A program made the translations under genes and the position numbers. From Lepidostoma basale (lineage: Eukaryota > Arthropoda > Insecta > Trichoptera > Lepidostomatidae), in the NCBI GenBank assembly GCA_022606425.2, contig JAHDVF020001024.1, positions 620,001-684,000 on the forward strand: a stretch of DNA of 64,000 nt, in the 5' to 3' direction. Below are positions 9,295 through 18,805 of the stretch, in pieces. The first letter of the stretch is position 1, and each line of letters begins with the position of its first letter. Below the pieces are notes generated by a model. The model worked only from the letters and a program-made list of their open reading frames with translations, made no database searches and was not told the DNA's origin.

Positions 9295-10290
9295 TCATAT
9301 AAATTTTTGGTCAGCTGCCCGTGTCAGTCGGTCTCTAAGTGCACGACCTAACCCAATTTCTTCTGGTAATACTGCAATAATTAGCTCGCACCCGTATCCA
9401 TCAAGTAAAACAAGTGTGCGATATAATTCTAAAGCATAATGCTCTAGTGTGTCAAATTTATAAAGAATCCATTGGCTGTTTTTTAAGCTATGATGATTCT
9501 TGGCAAGACTGAGTAAGCCTATTTTTCTGTTGCCATAAAGCCTATCAATTTTTTCTAAATCCCATTCACATTCATTCATTAAAAAAAGCGGACAAGAGGG
9601 TTGGTAGTGCTGATACTTTTGTCCTGGACTTATTACCGGGCCTATCATGGTCGAAAGCTCTATTCGCTCACCCGGCAGTGCCATCTGTAGCTGCTCTAAA
9701 CTAACCGATCCCGCACGTAATAGGGTCACTCTATTACCTAGGCAGGAGACGACAGTCGACTCAAGCCCCAGCGTTGATGCCCCACCATCCAAGACCGCAT
9801 CAATGTAGCCATCAAGCTCCGCCATCACCATCCGAGCATCTGTAGGGCTAGGCCTACCGGAGCGATTAGCCGATGGGGCAGCCACAGGACAAGCACATGC
9901 CGATAAAAACTGCTGAGCGACCGGATGACTTGGAATGCGTAGCCCAACACTATCGAGAGATGCCGTAGCAAAGCGTGATATTAATCTATTTTTAGGTAAA
10001 ACAAGGGTTAAAGGGCCTGGGCTAAATTGTTTAAGTAATTCTCTAGCCGCATCATTAATGGCTGAGACAACCTCATAAATTGCCTCTTGCGATGCTACAT
10101 GAACAATAAAAGGGTTATCGTGGGGTCTTCCCTTGGCCCTGTAAATTGACTGGCAAGCATCATCATTGGTAGCATCAGCACCAAGGCCATAGACCGTCTC
10201 TGTAGGGAAGGCCACAAGGCCTCCCCTTTTAATAATAGTTGCTGCCTCTTGCAAGCCTTCTTTATTGTAAAGTCGTGTTTGCTTCATCAT
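9295..10290 (-). CDS. sua5: L-threonylcarbamoyladenylate synthase, two-domain Sua5 type
   Basis: A 331-residue protein making threonylcarbamoyl-AMP for the t6A37 modification of tRNA. The YrdC domain covers about residues 5-205: GGLVAFPTETVYGLGADATN, KGRPHDNPFIVHV, CPVAAPSANRSGRPSPT. A C-terminal Sua5 domain follows, with the linker GPVISPGQKYQHYQP that closes over the active site. Length fits the Sua5 type rather than the single-domain TsaC. It is packed 9 bp after the ZIP gene and 10 bp before hexokinase. Confidence 0.88.
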   Translation of the reverse strand: MMKQTRLYNKEGLQEAATIIKRGGLVAFPTETVYGLGADATNDDACQSIYRAKGRPHDNPFIVHVASQEAIYEVVSAINDAARELLKQFSPGPLTLVLPKNRLISRFATASLDSVGLRIPSHPVAQQFLSACACPVAAPSANRSGRPSPTDARMVMAELDGYIDAVLDGGASTLGLESTVVSCLGNRVTLLRAGSVSLEQLQMALPGERIELSTMIGPVISPGQKYQHYQPSCPLFLMNECEWDLEKIDRLYGNRKIGLLSLAKNHHSLKNSQWILYKFDTLEHYALELYRTLVLLDGYGCELIIAVLPEEIGLGRALRDRLTRAADQKFI

Positions 10291-10299
10291 TTCGTGGCC

Positions 10300-11106
10300 T
10301 TAGCCAAGTGCTACATCGAGTATCATCATAACGGCAAAGCCCATCATTGTACCAAATGTAGCAATTTTCCCATTACCAGATCCTTGACTCTCAGGAATCA
10401 TATCTTCGATCACAACGAAAATCATCGCCCCTGCTGCAAAGGCCAAGGCAAAAGGAAGTATTGGCCTTACCTGATTAACAAGGTAGGCACCAAAAACTGC
10501 CGCAATAGGCTCTACAACCCCAGATAGTTGTCCATAAAAGAATGCCCTGGGTCGGCTCATCTTCTCTCGCCTTAGTGGCATAGCTACAGCAAAGCCTTCA
10601 GGAATATTTTGGATACCAATACCAACCGATAGAGCAATGGCTGCTGGTATCGTTGCTTCAGGGTAGATGCTTGCGGCACCAAAGGCAACACCAACGGCAA
10701 AGCCCTCAGGAATATTATGTAGCGTAATGGCTAAAATCATTAAAAAGCTTTTCTTTTTGCCTTCACTGCCCCCCGTAATAGAGGGTAGATCATTACCATG
10801 AGTAAAATGCGGGAGAGCATAATCGACCAAGCGTAAAAATGCTCCTCCGGTTAAAAAGCCTATAAGTGGCCATTTCCACGGAGTAAAACCCATGAGCTCT
10901 GAGAGACTAATTGATGGTGCCAAGAGCGACCAGAAGCTAGCAGCAATCATCACACCCGCAGCAAAGCCCAACATTGAATCAAGAAGTTTCTGATTAAATG
11001 ATTTGAAAAAAAATACAAGTGCTGCCCCAAAGGCCGTACAGCCCCACATGAAAAGTGAGGCAAGAAAAGCCTGCATCACAACTGAATATTCTAAAAAATG
11101 ATTCAT
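10300..11106 (-). CDS. ZIP-family divalent metal transporter (ZupT-like)
   Basis: A 268-residue inner-membrane protein with about eight hydrophobic segments. The two ZIP signature helices are clear: LAITLHNIPEGFAVGVAFGA near residue 127 and VGIGIQNIPEGFAVAMPLRR near 160, carrying the metal-binding H-N-x-x-E and N-x-x-E residues. The family imports Zn2+, Fe2+ or Mn2+; specificity is not predictable. It starts the tight block with sua5 and hexokinase. Confidence 0.85.
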   Translation of the reverse strand: MNHFLEYSVVMQAFLASLFMWGCTAFGAALVFFFKSFNQKLLDSMLGFAAGVMIAASFWSLLAPSISLSELMGFTPWKWPLIGFLTGGAFLRLVDYALPHFTHGNDLPSITGGSEGKKKSFLMILAITLHNIPEGFAVGVAFGAASIYPEATIPAAIALSVGIGIQNIPEGFAVAMPLRREKMSRPRAFFYGQLSGVVEPIAAVFGAYLVNQVRPILPFALAFAAGAMIFVVIEDMIPESQGSGNGKIATFGTMMGFAVMMILDVALG

Positions 11107-11168
11107 TTTATTTTACATCCTTGCGACACAAAGTAATAGAGCATTAGTACATGCTCTATTATGATAAC

Positions 11169-12089
11169 TCAAGGGTTATATTGTCTACTGAGCGTGTCGC
11201 CTACTGCAGCATCTAACTCTTTGTTCAGTTTTTCTATTAATTTATCGTTTTCACGAGGTTTTTTTATAATTAAAACTACTCTGCCCTCTTCTAGTAGTTC
11301 GCGCCCTCTAGCACTTCCTAAAATATAGTCGGCATCACTTTTACTCAACACGGCATCAACCAGCCCTTCGCCATAGAGACTTCGAGCAGAGATAACCAAT
11401 GGGTTTTTACCTACTCGATCACTAGGCCAATCTATGGGATTGTCGCTAAAGCTGTATCCAGCTGTACCCCATTGGGCGAGCATCGCTCTTTTAACGGTAT
11501 TATAACTCAATAATAGTTGGCCCCTATCACTCATCACACTAGGTAAAAGTGCAGGCTGTAAAAAGCTCTTAGTAGCACTATCACTATAGAGAGGCAACTC
11601 AAGTGCAGCAAAAATCACAATGCCACTATAATTAAAGGCTTGGGGGGTTGCTAGCAATGTTGGCTGCAGTGCAGAGCGAGACTTAACATTGATAGATTCC
11701 GTTAAGGCAGAAAAGGGCAGATTAAATACAACCCTCACCTCCATCATATTTTGTGCAAAGACAGAGTAGTCTTTAACCGCCTTACTAGCAGCACTCTCTA
11801 AATTTAGATCAAAGTTAGCAACACGCCGATTCTCCAACTTAAAGTTACCCCAGCTATCAAGTGGAAAATCACTAAGATTAGAGGCCATCAATGTCTGATT
11901 GAGGCGATCGATCACACCCTCAGCTTGTTGCTTAGAGGCCGGCAGAGATTCTTGATCAACCGCAGTGGTTAAAAAAAAGACTATTTTACGCTCTTCCCAG
12001 TCAACGTAACGATCAACATTCACGGCCTGTGACTGAGCCATAAGAAATGACGCACCAATAACCAGTAACACAAAGAATAGTTGTTTCAT
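11169..12089 (-). CDS. exported protein of unknown function
   Basis: A 306-residue protein with a clear signal peptide (residues 1-19, cleavage likely after LMAQSQA). The mature part is a mixed alpha/beta chain with no catalytic motif I recognise. The segment VDWEERKIVFFLTTAVDQES near residue 27 and a C-terminal VVLIIKKPRENDKLIEKL are the most distinctive parts. It lies between mltD and the ZIP gene on the same strand, with gaps of 36 and 62 bp. A periplasmic location is supported, a function is not. Confidence 0.6.
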   Translation of the reverse strand: MKQLFFVLLVIGASFLMAQSQAVNVDRYVDWEERKIVFFLTTAVDQESLPASKQQAEGVIDRLNQTLMASNLSDFPLDSWGNFKLENRRVANFDLNLESAASKAVKDYSVFAQNMMEVRVVFNLPFSALTESINVKSRSALQPTLLATPQAFNYSGIVIFAALELPLYSDSATKSFLQPALLPSVMSDRGQLLLSYNTVKRAMLAQWGTAGYSFSDNPIDWPSDRVGKNPLVISARSLYGEGLVDAVLSKSDADYILGSARGRELLEEGRVVLIIKKPRENDKLIEKLNKELDAAVGDTLSRQYNP

Positions 12090-12125
12090 TAATCTTTTTT
12101 CTCTCTTACTACAGTAACGGCAGAT

Positions 12126-13367
12126 CTAAATCGGAACTTCAAGCTTATATCCTATTTTCAATACATTTTCTTCATTAAAATTATTGTATCGAGCAAGTGC
12201 TTGGCTACTAAGGCCATAGCGCGCGGCAATGGCCCACAGTGAGTCACCCCTCTGTACTTGATAACTTACTACCTTTGACTCAAAGGCACGGTCGTTCTTA
12301 AGCGGTAATAGCAACCTCTCGCCATCCTCTAGTTTACTAAAGTTAAGATGCTTATTGTACTGTATCAGATGCTTCTTACTGACGCTAGTAGCACGGCTAA
12401 TGCTTCTAAGCGTATCACCACTTTTTACTCTATAGATCATGTCCCGACTGTTAGTCATCAATTCGGCCATGATAATCCGTGTTATATGCTCGTAACTCGA
12501 GGGTACCTTCAAAAGGTAACTTTTACTTAACTCATCTGGGGTTACCTTGCCTCTTAGTCCCTCGTTTAATCGATAAAGCAATGATAAATCGATCCCTATC
12601 AGGCTAGCTAACTGACTAAGAGCTACGGATGGAGCCGACTCAATAGCAACAATAGACTCCCTACTATCTTCATCAATAGTAAGGCCATAAAAGTCAGCAT
12701 GCTCAAATATATAGGCCTTTGCCATAAGTTTCGGTATGTAGTCCAAACTCTCTTTAGGTAACATATTGCCTGCATGCATATTCCAAAAGGTTGGCGCTAT
12801 ATTTTGATCGAGGCACAGCTGCTTAACACGTAAAACTCTACCTAGCCCGCCATTATAGGCAGCAAGTGCTAATAAAATATCACCCGTTTCTGCTAGCTCA
12901 CTCTTAATTTTTCTCAAGGCCGCATCAGTTGCTAAATAGATGTCAAGCCGGTCATCACGCCATTGGTCAACAGCTAGTCCATAGGCCGGTGAAGAGCCCT
13001 TCATAAATTGCCACACCCCAGCGGCCCCGGCGTGCGAAGTAGCATAATTGCGATAACCCGATTCAACCAGTGGCAGATAGAGTAACTCTGTAGGTAAGCC
13101 GTAAAAAGCGATACGCTCTTTAATGTAGGCAGTAAATGGCTGGGATCGCTTGAACTCCCTCTCAAGGAGCACAAGAGACTCTTTCGTCGTGTACCGCTTC
13201 AGATAGTACTGAACACGAGGATGATCTAACTTGTTATAAAATTGATCACTCTTTCTCCTTTCTATCTTCTTGTCAGAACTGTTGTATTGTGTAGCCTCTT
13301 TACGCGCAAAAAGCGGATTACTCCCTAGTAGCCCTAAGAGTATCACTGTTACACCAAAACGAATCAT
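12126..13367 (-). CDS. mltD: membrane-bound lytic murein transglycosylase D with two LysM domains
   Basis: A 413-residue murein hydrolase. A signal segment (residues 1-21) precedes an SLT (family 1) transglycosylase domain at about 75-240: LLYLPLVESGYRNYATS contains the catalytic glutamate (about E102), followed by AGAAGVWQFM and LALAAYNGGLGRV. Two LysM modules bind peptidoglycan, near 314-358 (MIYRVKSGDTLRSISRATSV) and 368-413 (YQVQRGDSLWAIAARYG). It cleaves glycan strands between MurNAc and GlcNAc. No lipobox is evident, so it may be soluble or anchored by an uncleaved signal. Confidence 0.88.
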   Translation of the reverse strand: MIRFGVTVILLGLLGSNPLFARKEATQYNSSDKKIERRKSDQFYNKLDHPRVQYYLKRYTTKESLVLLEREFKRSQPFTAYIKERIAFYGLPTELLYLPLVESGYRNYATSHAGAAGVWQFMKGSSPAYGLAVDQWRDDRLDIYLATDAALRKIKSELAETGDILLALAAYNGGLGRVLRVKQLCLDQNIAPTFWNMHAGNMLPKESLDYIPKLMAKAYIFEHADFYGLTIDEDSRESIVAIESAPSVALSQLASLIGIDLSLLYRLNEGLRGKVTPDELSKSYLLKVPSSYEHITRIIMAELMTNSRDMIYRVKSGDTLRSISRATSVSKKHLIQYNKHLNFSKLEDGERLLLPLKNDRAFESKVVSYQVQRGDSLWAIAARYGLSSQALARYNNFNEENVLKIGYKLEVPI

Positions 13368-13513
13368 TAATAAACCTATCCTTATATAAACCGATATAGA
13401 TCAAATAAATTACCTTCAATATAACTGAAAATGTAAATATTATCAACACATTTATAGATCCATTGTTAAACCCTTAAAAATATAGTAGTCTATAAGAAGA
13501 GGTTCAAGCCAGT

Positions 13514-13900
13514 ATGTCCTGCTATCATATAACACATCTTCTATCACAGCATCAATTTAATGATTTTTTTAAAAACGAAGCCACACTTCAAGAATACTTT
13601 CTTTCAAGCGAACTGAGCGAATCACTTTTATGTGGAAATAATCGACAACAATTTTTACGGGGTAGATGGGCGGCTAAGTGTGGAGTAATGGCACTATTAC
13701 AGCCCCTGTCCATTAGTTATCGAGCTCTCGATATCCAGATAAAATCCACCAAGAGGGGGGCTAGTATCTTTCTCAAAAATCCAATACCGACAAGATCAAA
13801 TCACTCCCCATCAATCTTTCTATCAATCAGTCATGAGCATCACTACTCAGTAGCATGCATCGCCATCCAAATACAATCATGTCATGATCAGAAATCTTAA
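13514..13900 (+). CDS. AcpS-like 4'-phosphopantetheinyl transferase with atypical active site
   Basis: A 128-residue protein with the layout of holo-ACP synthase, the enzyme that attaches phosphopantetheine to acyl carrier protein. FLRGRWAAKCGVMALL (residues 48-62) aligns with the usual RFAAKEAxxKAL helix, and IFLSISHEHHYSVACIAI near residue 100 with the SISH strand. Two expected magnesium ligands are missing. The Glu of AAKEA is Cys56, and no Asp occupies the N-terminal GIDIVEI position (the start reads CYHITHLL). It may be a diverged enzyme, one with a different metal site, or non-functional. The intact 128-codon frame argues against simple decay. No promoter is annotated here. Confidence 0.55.
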   Translation: MSCYHITHLLSQHQFNDFFKNEATLQEYFLSSELSESLLCGNNRQQFLRGRWAAKCGVMALLQPLSISYRALDIQIKSTKRGASIFLKNPIPTRSNHSPSIFLSISHEHHYSVACIAIQIQSCHDQKS

Positions 13901-14084
13901 TCATAAAAGTAGTGACTCATTGTAAAGTTTATGGCTGTAACGCCCCGATAATAAAGCTAGTTGCATCAGATAAAAATTAATTGTAATAGTCTCATACTAA
14001 GTAAGATGGCCTTTACAACTAAATTTTTAGCTCATAAGCTATACAATACTAAATCCTTTTCAAGAGAGTTACGCGGCTAAGCTC
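13901..14084. other. intergenic region upstream of flaB
   Basis: Gene-free stretch between the AcpS-like gene and the flaB promoter. I see no tRNA cloverleaf, no long repeat and no open frame with a ribosome site. It is AT-rich. With the flaB leader (14114-14194) the full gap is just under 300 bp. Confidence 0.5.
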
Positions 14085-14113
14085 TTGACAAATTGATCAT
14101 TAGTTTGTACTAT
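14085..14113 (+). promoter_or_regulatory. sigma70-type promoter of flaB
   Basis: Perfect TTGACA (14085-14090), 17 bp, then TACTAT (14108-14113) preceded by TG. No sigma28 (TAAA/GCCGATAA-like) promoter is seen nearby. The predicted leader is about 75 nt and ends in an exceptionally strong AAGGAGGGGG ribosome site at 14178-14187. Confidence 0.7.
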
Positions 14114-14194
14114 CTAGTTGTAGTTCTTGTATAGGAACTTTAGTATTTGCAGGATGTAAATACTAAAAAAAAACCTCAAGGAGGGGGAATCAAT

Positions 14195-15025
14195 ATGATT
14201 ATTAATCATAACCTTAGCTCAATCAACGCTAACCGTAACCTAACAAACTCTAATGTCTCACAAACTAAGAGCATGGAGACTTTATCTAGTGGCCTTCGCA
14301 TTGCACGTGCTGCTGACGATGCTTCTGGTCTTGCTGTATCAGAAAAAATGAGAAGCCAAATTCGTGGCTTAAATCAAGCGGTTCGTAACATAAATGATGG
14401 TATTTCATTTATTCAAACAGCAGAGGGTTATCTTCAAAATACAACTGATGCCCTACAACGTGTTCGTGAACTATCAGTTCAGTCAGCGAATGGTACCTAC
14501 AGCGATGAAGATCGTGGATATATCCAAGTAGAGGTTGATCAACTAGTCGAAGAAGTTAACCGTATTGCAAGTCAGGCTCAGTTTAATGGTATGAATATGC
14601 TAACTGGCCGTTTTGATGCTCAAAATGGTGGTACCTCAATGGTTATTCACATGGGTGCAAACATGGATCAAAATGCTTCTGTTGATATTCGTGACATGAG
14701 TGCAACAGCTCTTGGCATGGCTGATGTGAATCTTTCAACAGCAGAGCAGGCTAATACTGCTATCGGCATGATGGATGCATCACTTCAATTAGTTAATGCT
14801 CAGCGTGCTGACCTTGGTGCTTACCAAAACCGTATGGAGATGGCTGTTAAGGGTCAGATGATTGGATCTGAAAATCTTCAAGCTGCAGAAAGCCAGATTC
14901 GTGATCTTAATATGGCAGAGGGTATGGTTGATCTTACTCGTGACCAAATCTTAAGTCAGGCAGGAACTGCGATGCTTTCTCAAGCTAACCAGAAAACTCA
15001 GGGTGTTCTTCGTCTATTGGGCTAA
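14195..15025 (+). CDS. flaB: flagellin FlaB, periplasmic flagellar filament core
   Basis: A 276-residue flagellin. The D0/D1 N-terminus ([16 protein letters not shown], then [20 protein letters not shown]) and the C-terminal D1/D0 helix ([20 protein letters not shown], ending GVLRLLG) are typical of spirochaete FlaB core proteins. There is almost no variable central domain, as in other periplasmic flagellins. The open frame extends 16 codons upstream, but the ribosome site at 14178-14187 and flagellin homology fix the start at 14195. It has its own promoter and terminator and is monocistronic. Maf proteins elsewhere in the window may glycosylate it. Confidence 0.95.
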   Translation: MIINHNLSSINANRNLTNSNVSQTKSMETLSSGLRIARAADDASGLAVSEKMRSQIRGLNQAVRNINDGISFIQTAEGYLQNTTDALQRVRELSVQSANGTYSDEDRGYIQVEVDQLVEEVNRIASQAQFNGMNMLTGRFDAQNGGTSMVIHMGANMDQNASVDIRDMSATALGMADVNLSTAEQANTAIGMMDASLQLVNAQRADLGAYQNRMEMAVKGQMIGSENLQAAESQIRDLNMAEGMVDLTRDQILSQAGTAMLSQANQKTQGVLRLLG

Positions 15026-15052
15026 TATTAACTTATTCTTAAAATAAAAAAA

Positions 15053-15091
15053 AAATCCAAAGAAAGCCGCGTTTTCTTTGGATTTTTTTTT
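15053..15091. terminator. bidirectional intrinsic terminator between flaB and sppA
   Basis: A 13-bp perfect stem (15053-15065 with 15073-15085) and a 7-nt loop. It is flanked by an A-run on the left and a T-run on the right, so it can stop transcription from flaB (+) and sppA (-). Confidence 0.9.
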
Positions 15092-15105
15092 ATTGCCTAC
15101 TTAAC

Positions 15106-16893
15106 TTAGCGTATCATTAATTTCATCGGTTCTAGTGCTAAAATGGTCGTACTAGCTGGTAGTCGTGACTCTAAATGAGTAGAGATCAAATTTTTAAAGC
15201 TAGGAGATACCATATTCATCTGCAACATTCTTTCGATGGATAGCTCGAGAGGGCTATAAGTTACTTCATATATTGATTCATAGTATTTCGTTGTCTGAGC
15301 AAGTTGTGCGGCTCTAATAATAACCTTATTTAGTCCACCGATCGCATCTACTAGCCCAATCTCTTGTGCTTTTATCCCACTATATATCCGCCCTTGAGCC
15401 AGTTTATGTGCCTCCTCTACACTAGAGGCTCTTCTAGCATCAACAACACGCTCTAAGAAAATCCTATATTTATCCGCTACATCGGCATCCATTAACTCGA
15501 TAAATTGGCTATTTGGCTCTTGATACGGGGATACCTCATAAAAGCTACTGCTCGTCTTAACACTATCGGCTCGTAAACCATATTTATCCATTAGCTCAGT
15601 AATCGTAAAAAAGGTTGAAAAAACACCGATTGAGCCCGTCAGTGTTGCCTCCTCTGCCCATATTTCATCTGCCGCTAGACTAAGCCAATAGCCACCGGAT
15701 GCGGCCATTCCAGCCATCGATATGAGGACAGGCTTCTCTCTTCTTGCTTGGGTAATCGCACGATAGATGAGCTCACTAGCATAGGCATCCCCCCCGCCCG
15801 TATCGAGGCGTATTACAATGGCCACCACACTATTTTTTTCTGTAACTTCACTAATTAAATTAGCTAGTGCCTCGCCATTAATAGCACTAGGTGCTCCTGA
15901 GCTGTTATTAATGATACCAGTAGCATAAATGATGGCTATTTCATCACCTTTTTGTTTTTTACTGTTATTAGATGAACTACTTTTGATGTAGTTATTGTAA
16001 TCAATATAGTTGACTACTGCATTGTTTGTGGTCATAACAGTTTCAATATAGTCTAAGAAATCATATTTTGAGCCAATTTTATCAATGAACTTAAATTGTA
16101 GTGCGAGATTTGAACTACTTCCACCTGCTCTATTAAGCAACATAAGCCTATTAGCGGGATAGTCCTTAAGAAGATCGATATCAATATCTCGATTCACTGA
16201 AATAGTTTGAAGGATCCAATTCCATGTATCATTAAGGTAGTTACTCACTACTTCTCGATTTTCTTCATTCATCCTATTAGACAAGAAGGGTTCGACAGCA
16301 GCTTTAAATGAACCCGTTCTACTTACATAAGCTTTGACTCCAAATTTATCCATTGCATCCTTATAATACAGTGTCTCAATCCCCAATCCGTCAAGACTCA
16401 CCTCCCCCATAGCATCCATCCAAATTTCATTAGCCCCAGTAGCTAAAACATATCCCCCTTTTGTAAAGCTAGACGAGTATGCCAAGAAAAACTTGTTACT
16501 ATGAGAAAAATCTTTCATTGCCCTTTTAACTTCAGCAAGCGATGCAGCCGATCCTCCACTAAAATAGCTCAGATCCATTACAACACCTTTTATCTTGTTA
16601 TCATTTGAAGCAAGCCTAATTGCCTTTACAATATCCCTTGTATAAGTTTCATTATAAAAATCACTACTAAATAGGTTTGCTTGGCGTTGCTCCAGTAACT
16701 CCCCTTTGGGTCTTATGATCAGAATACTATTATTTTTTACATTTATCTTATTATCTTCTAAAAAGTTATAAAAAAATATGAGGCCAACAATCAAGCCCAA
16801 AAAAACGATGCAATAGAGTGCATTGAGGATACGATAAATAACTAAGAAAAAACTGCTTATAATATTCATTCTTGCATGATAATACAATAGCAT
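15106..16893 (-). CDS. sppA: signal peptide peptidase SppA, 67K type
   Basis: A 595-residue S49 serine protease, tandem-domain type, that degrades cleaved signal peptides in the inner membrane. One membrane anchor is at about residues 20-45 (IVFLGLIVGLIFFYNF). The N-terminal S49 domain contains the general-base lysine in TGSFKAAVEPFLSNRM near residue 193. The C-terminal domain contains the nucleophile serine in MAGMAASGGYWLSLAADEIW near 394, followed by TLTGSIGV. A start eight codons later (MNIISSFF) is equally plausible. It is the last gene of the gyrA operon and ends at the shared terminator. Confidence 0.88.
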   Translation of the reverse strand: MLLYYHARMNIISSFFLVIYRILNALYCIVFLGLIVGLIFFYNFLEDNKINVKNNSILIIRPKGELLEQRQANLFSSDFYNETYTRDIVKAIRLASNDNKIKGVVMDLSYFSGGSAASLAEVKRAMKDFSHSNKFFLAYSSSFTKGGYVLATGANEIWMDAMGEVSLDGLGIETLYYKDAMDKFGVKAYVSRTGSFKAAVEPFLSNRMNEENREVVSNYLNDTWNWILQTISVNRDIDIDLLKDYPANRLMLLNRAGGSSSNLALQFKFIDKIGSKYDFLDYIETVMTTNNAVVNYIDYNNYIKSSSSNNSKKQKGDEIAIIYATGIINNSSGAPSAINGEALANLISEVTEKNSVVAIVIRLDTGGGDAYASELIYRAITQARREKPVLISMAGMAASGGYWLSLAADEIWAEEATLTGSIGVFSTFFTITELMDKYGLRADSVKTSSSFYEVSPYQEPNSQFIELMDADVADKYRIFLERVVDARRASSVEEAHKLAQGRIYSGIKAQEIGLVDAIGGLNKVIIRAAQLAQTTKYYESIYEVTYSPLELSIERMLQMNMVSPSFKNLISTHLESRLPASTTILALEPMKLMIR

Positions 16894-16913
16894 GGTTGAG
16901 TCTATAAAAATAG

Positions 16914-18131
16914 CTAAATAAGGTTGCTTTTACTTTTAAATTTATCAAAACCCTCATAATAGGCAACTACTTTTACTGCTAAAATGACTGTTAAAGCATC
17001 AAGAAATTGTGCCATCTGATCCAATAAGGGTAGAATGGGCTTCAAAAGCATTGCACCACCACTAAGATTATTACCATAGAGGAGGCAGGTTAGAGATAAA
17101 ATAGTAGTAATCGAAGAGGATGAGATGACCAGTAGTGATGCCACAAGGGAGCACAGTAGAGCCATTACAACTTGTAGAAAGGTTATATCCAAACTGTTAT
17201 ATGATTTTAGTATAACGATCATTGCCATCGCATTGATAAAGGCTGTTCCTGCTCCACCAAAGAGTGCAAATAGAGGGATAGCATAGCCACCAAGATCCCG
17301 TCGAACCCCTTGGTTTTCGTGACTAAGAACACTAGCAAAGCTAAAAGATAGCATCCGATCACCGCTCAAGAAAGAAAATAAAGGAAAACTAGATACACCC
17401 TTAATCCATTGGAAAGAATCATTTCTACTGTAGGTAAGATGACACAATAAGCTATAAAGTCCAAAGCTAAGGACAATACAAACGATAGGGAGAAGGAGAA
17501 CTCCTCTAAACTGCTGAATGTTCTCCACTAGATTTGACTGGTAGAAAAAATTGAATGAGAAGATGGCAATTGGTATAGCTGAAAACCTAACATAGAAGGA
17601 TAACAAACGATAAAAAATGCGCCCAAGCGAGTCAAATAGGTTATAAGTGGGTTCAGCTATCTCTCGATCATAAGCGAGATTAGCACCAATAATCATCGCC
17701 ATGACGGCTAGTGGTAGAAAAAATGATGCACTAAAAAGATTGAAGGCATTCGTAGGGAAAATAGTACTAATGAAGGTAGCGGCTGTCGGTAAACTAGTGC
17801 TATTAGTCTGCTCAAAAGCTATAGGAATTCGTAATAGAGGAGTCAGTAGGGCGATGATAGCTCCCATGACGGTCATAACAAATGTTGTTACCACAATAAT
17901 CAGAAGTATCTTAATAGTAATTTCACCTAGCCTCTTGTTACGCTTTAAAAGAGCCGTCGCTATCGTCATATTAAAAAAGAAGAAGGGATAGATAAAGTAG
18001 CTACCAATTTGCCTAGTGATCATAGCAGTATTAGAAATAAATTCTCTAATAAAGTCATTATTAGAGGGCACAATAAATGTTACCATCAAACCCATTAAAA
18101 ATGCTAAAGCACTTCTCGCGCCAATCTTCAT
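16914..18131 (-). CDS. dicarboxylate/amino acid:cation symporter (DAACS family)
   Basis: A 405-residue integral membrane protein with about eight hydrophobic helices and a re-entrant serine-rich loop (LLVISSSSITTILSL near residue 336). This is the HP1/HP2 pattern of glutamate/aspartate/dicarboxylate symporters. Earlier, FPTNAFNLFSASFFLPLAVM near 126 and GGAGTAFINAMAMIVIL near 290 match the family. It couples uptake of an acidic amino acid or dicarboxylate to Na+ or H+. The substrate is not resolvable. It is co-oriented with and close to its neighbours (20-21 bp gaps). Confidence 0.7.
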   Translation of the reverse strand: MKIGARSALAFLMGLMVTFIVPSNNDFIREFISNTAMITRQIGSYFIYPFFFFNMTIATALLKRNKRLGEITIKILLIIVVTTFVMTVMGAIIALLTPLLRIPIAFEQTNSTSLPTAATFISTIFPTNAFNLFSASFFLPLAVMAMIIGANLAYDREIAEPTYNLFDSLGRIFYRLLSFYVRFSAIPIAIFSFNFFYQSNLVENIQQFRGVLLLPIVCIVLSFGLYSLLCHLTYSRNDSFQWIKGVSSFPLFSFLSGDRMLSFSFASVLSHENQGVRRDLGGYAIPLFALFGGAGTAFINAMAMIVILKSYNSLDITFLQVVMALLCSLVASLLVISSSSITTILSLTCLLYGNNLSGGAMLLKPILPLLDQMAQFLDALTVILAVKVVAYYEGFDKFKSKSNLI

Positions 18132-18152
18132 TCCGCTAACTCCATCAATCCA

Positions 18153-18776
18153 CTAATTCATGCCAAAAAGCTTAAGGCCTCTAGGATAGAGGGTCCAAGA
18201 ATTTTTTTTCTTGGCAACATGGGTGGCACTATTTTTCAAGACATAGGTGACAAAGCCATCATCATCATCTCCATCAAGTTCAAACCCAGCCATATAAAAG
18301 CTACTGTTACTGCTCATAATTGCCTGTGCATAGGACTTAAAAGCGGCACCCACCGCACTAGAAACTGGGTTTTTACTATTGTAAAGATTATCAGCGATAA
18401 AGTAAATCGCCATCACACTTTCCTGCTCTAGTGCTTTACGGTAGAGCTCCTGAGTAATGTAGATAAGCGATTTTAGCTCAGAGTCAACAACATCATCAAC
18501 AAAGCTCGTTGCTATGTAGGGGAAAAGTTCATCACGTTTACGACCAAAAACAATAAAAACCTCTTCAGGACTGCCATGGTGGCGATCCATCTCTCGCATG
18601 GCTGTTTTGGCTGATATGTAGCTCAACCTATTCCACAAAATAGAGCTGCCATTTTTAGATGGTTCGGTACCAAAGGAAACTACATTCTTCCCCTCCATCG
18701 CGAGGCGCTCACCGATTTTAGAGCCAATAAAGCTCTCTTTCCCAATTAATAATAGTGGTCTGTCCATTGAATCCAT
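18153..18776 (-). CDS. Rossmann-fold/SDR-like protein of unknown function
   Basis: A 207-residue protein. The N-terminus LLLIGKESFIGSKIGERLAM (residues 8-27) resembles a nucleotide-binding GxxxxIGxxI loop of NAD(P) epimerase-like SDRs. A short SSAVGAAFKSYAQAIM (about 138-153) could be the helix after the active site, but the YxxxK pair is not canonical. Catalysis is therefore doubtful. It lies between mltG and the symporter in the same operon. I do not recognise a specific function. Confidence 0.45.
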   Translation of the reverse strand: MDSMDRPLLLIGKESFIGSKIGERLAMEGKNVVSFGTEPSKNGSSILWNRLSYISAKTAMREMDRHHGSPEEVFIVFGRKRDELFPYIATSFVDDVVDSELKSLIYITQELYRKALEQESVMAIYFIADNLYNSKNPVSSAVGAAFKSYAQAIMSSNSSFYMAGFELDGDDDDGFVTYVLKNSATHVAKKKNSWTLYPRGLKLFGMN

Positions 18777-18805
18777 CCTAGCACATAACTCTTTTTCTGT
18801 AAATA

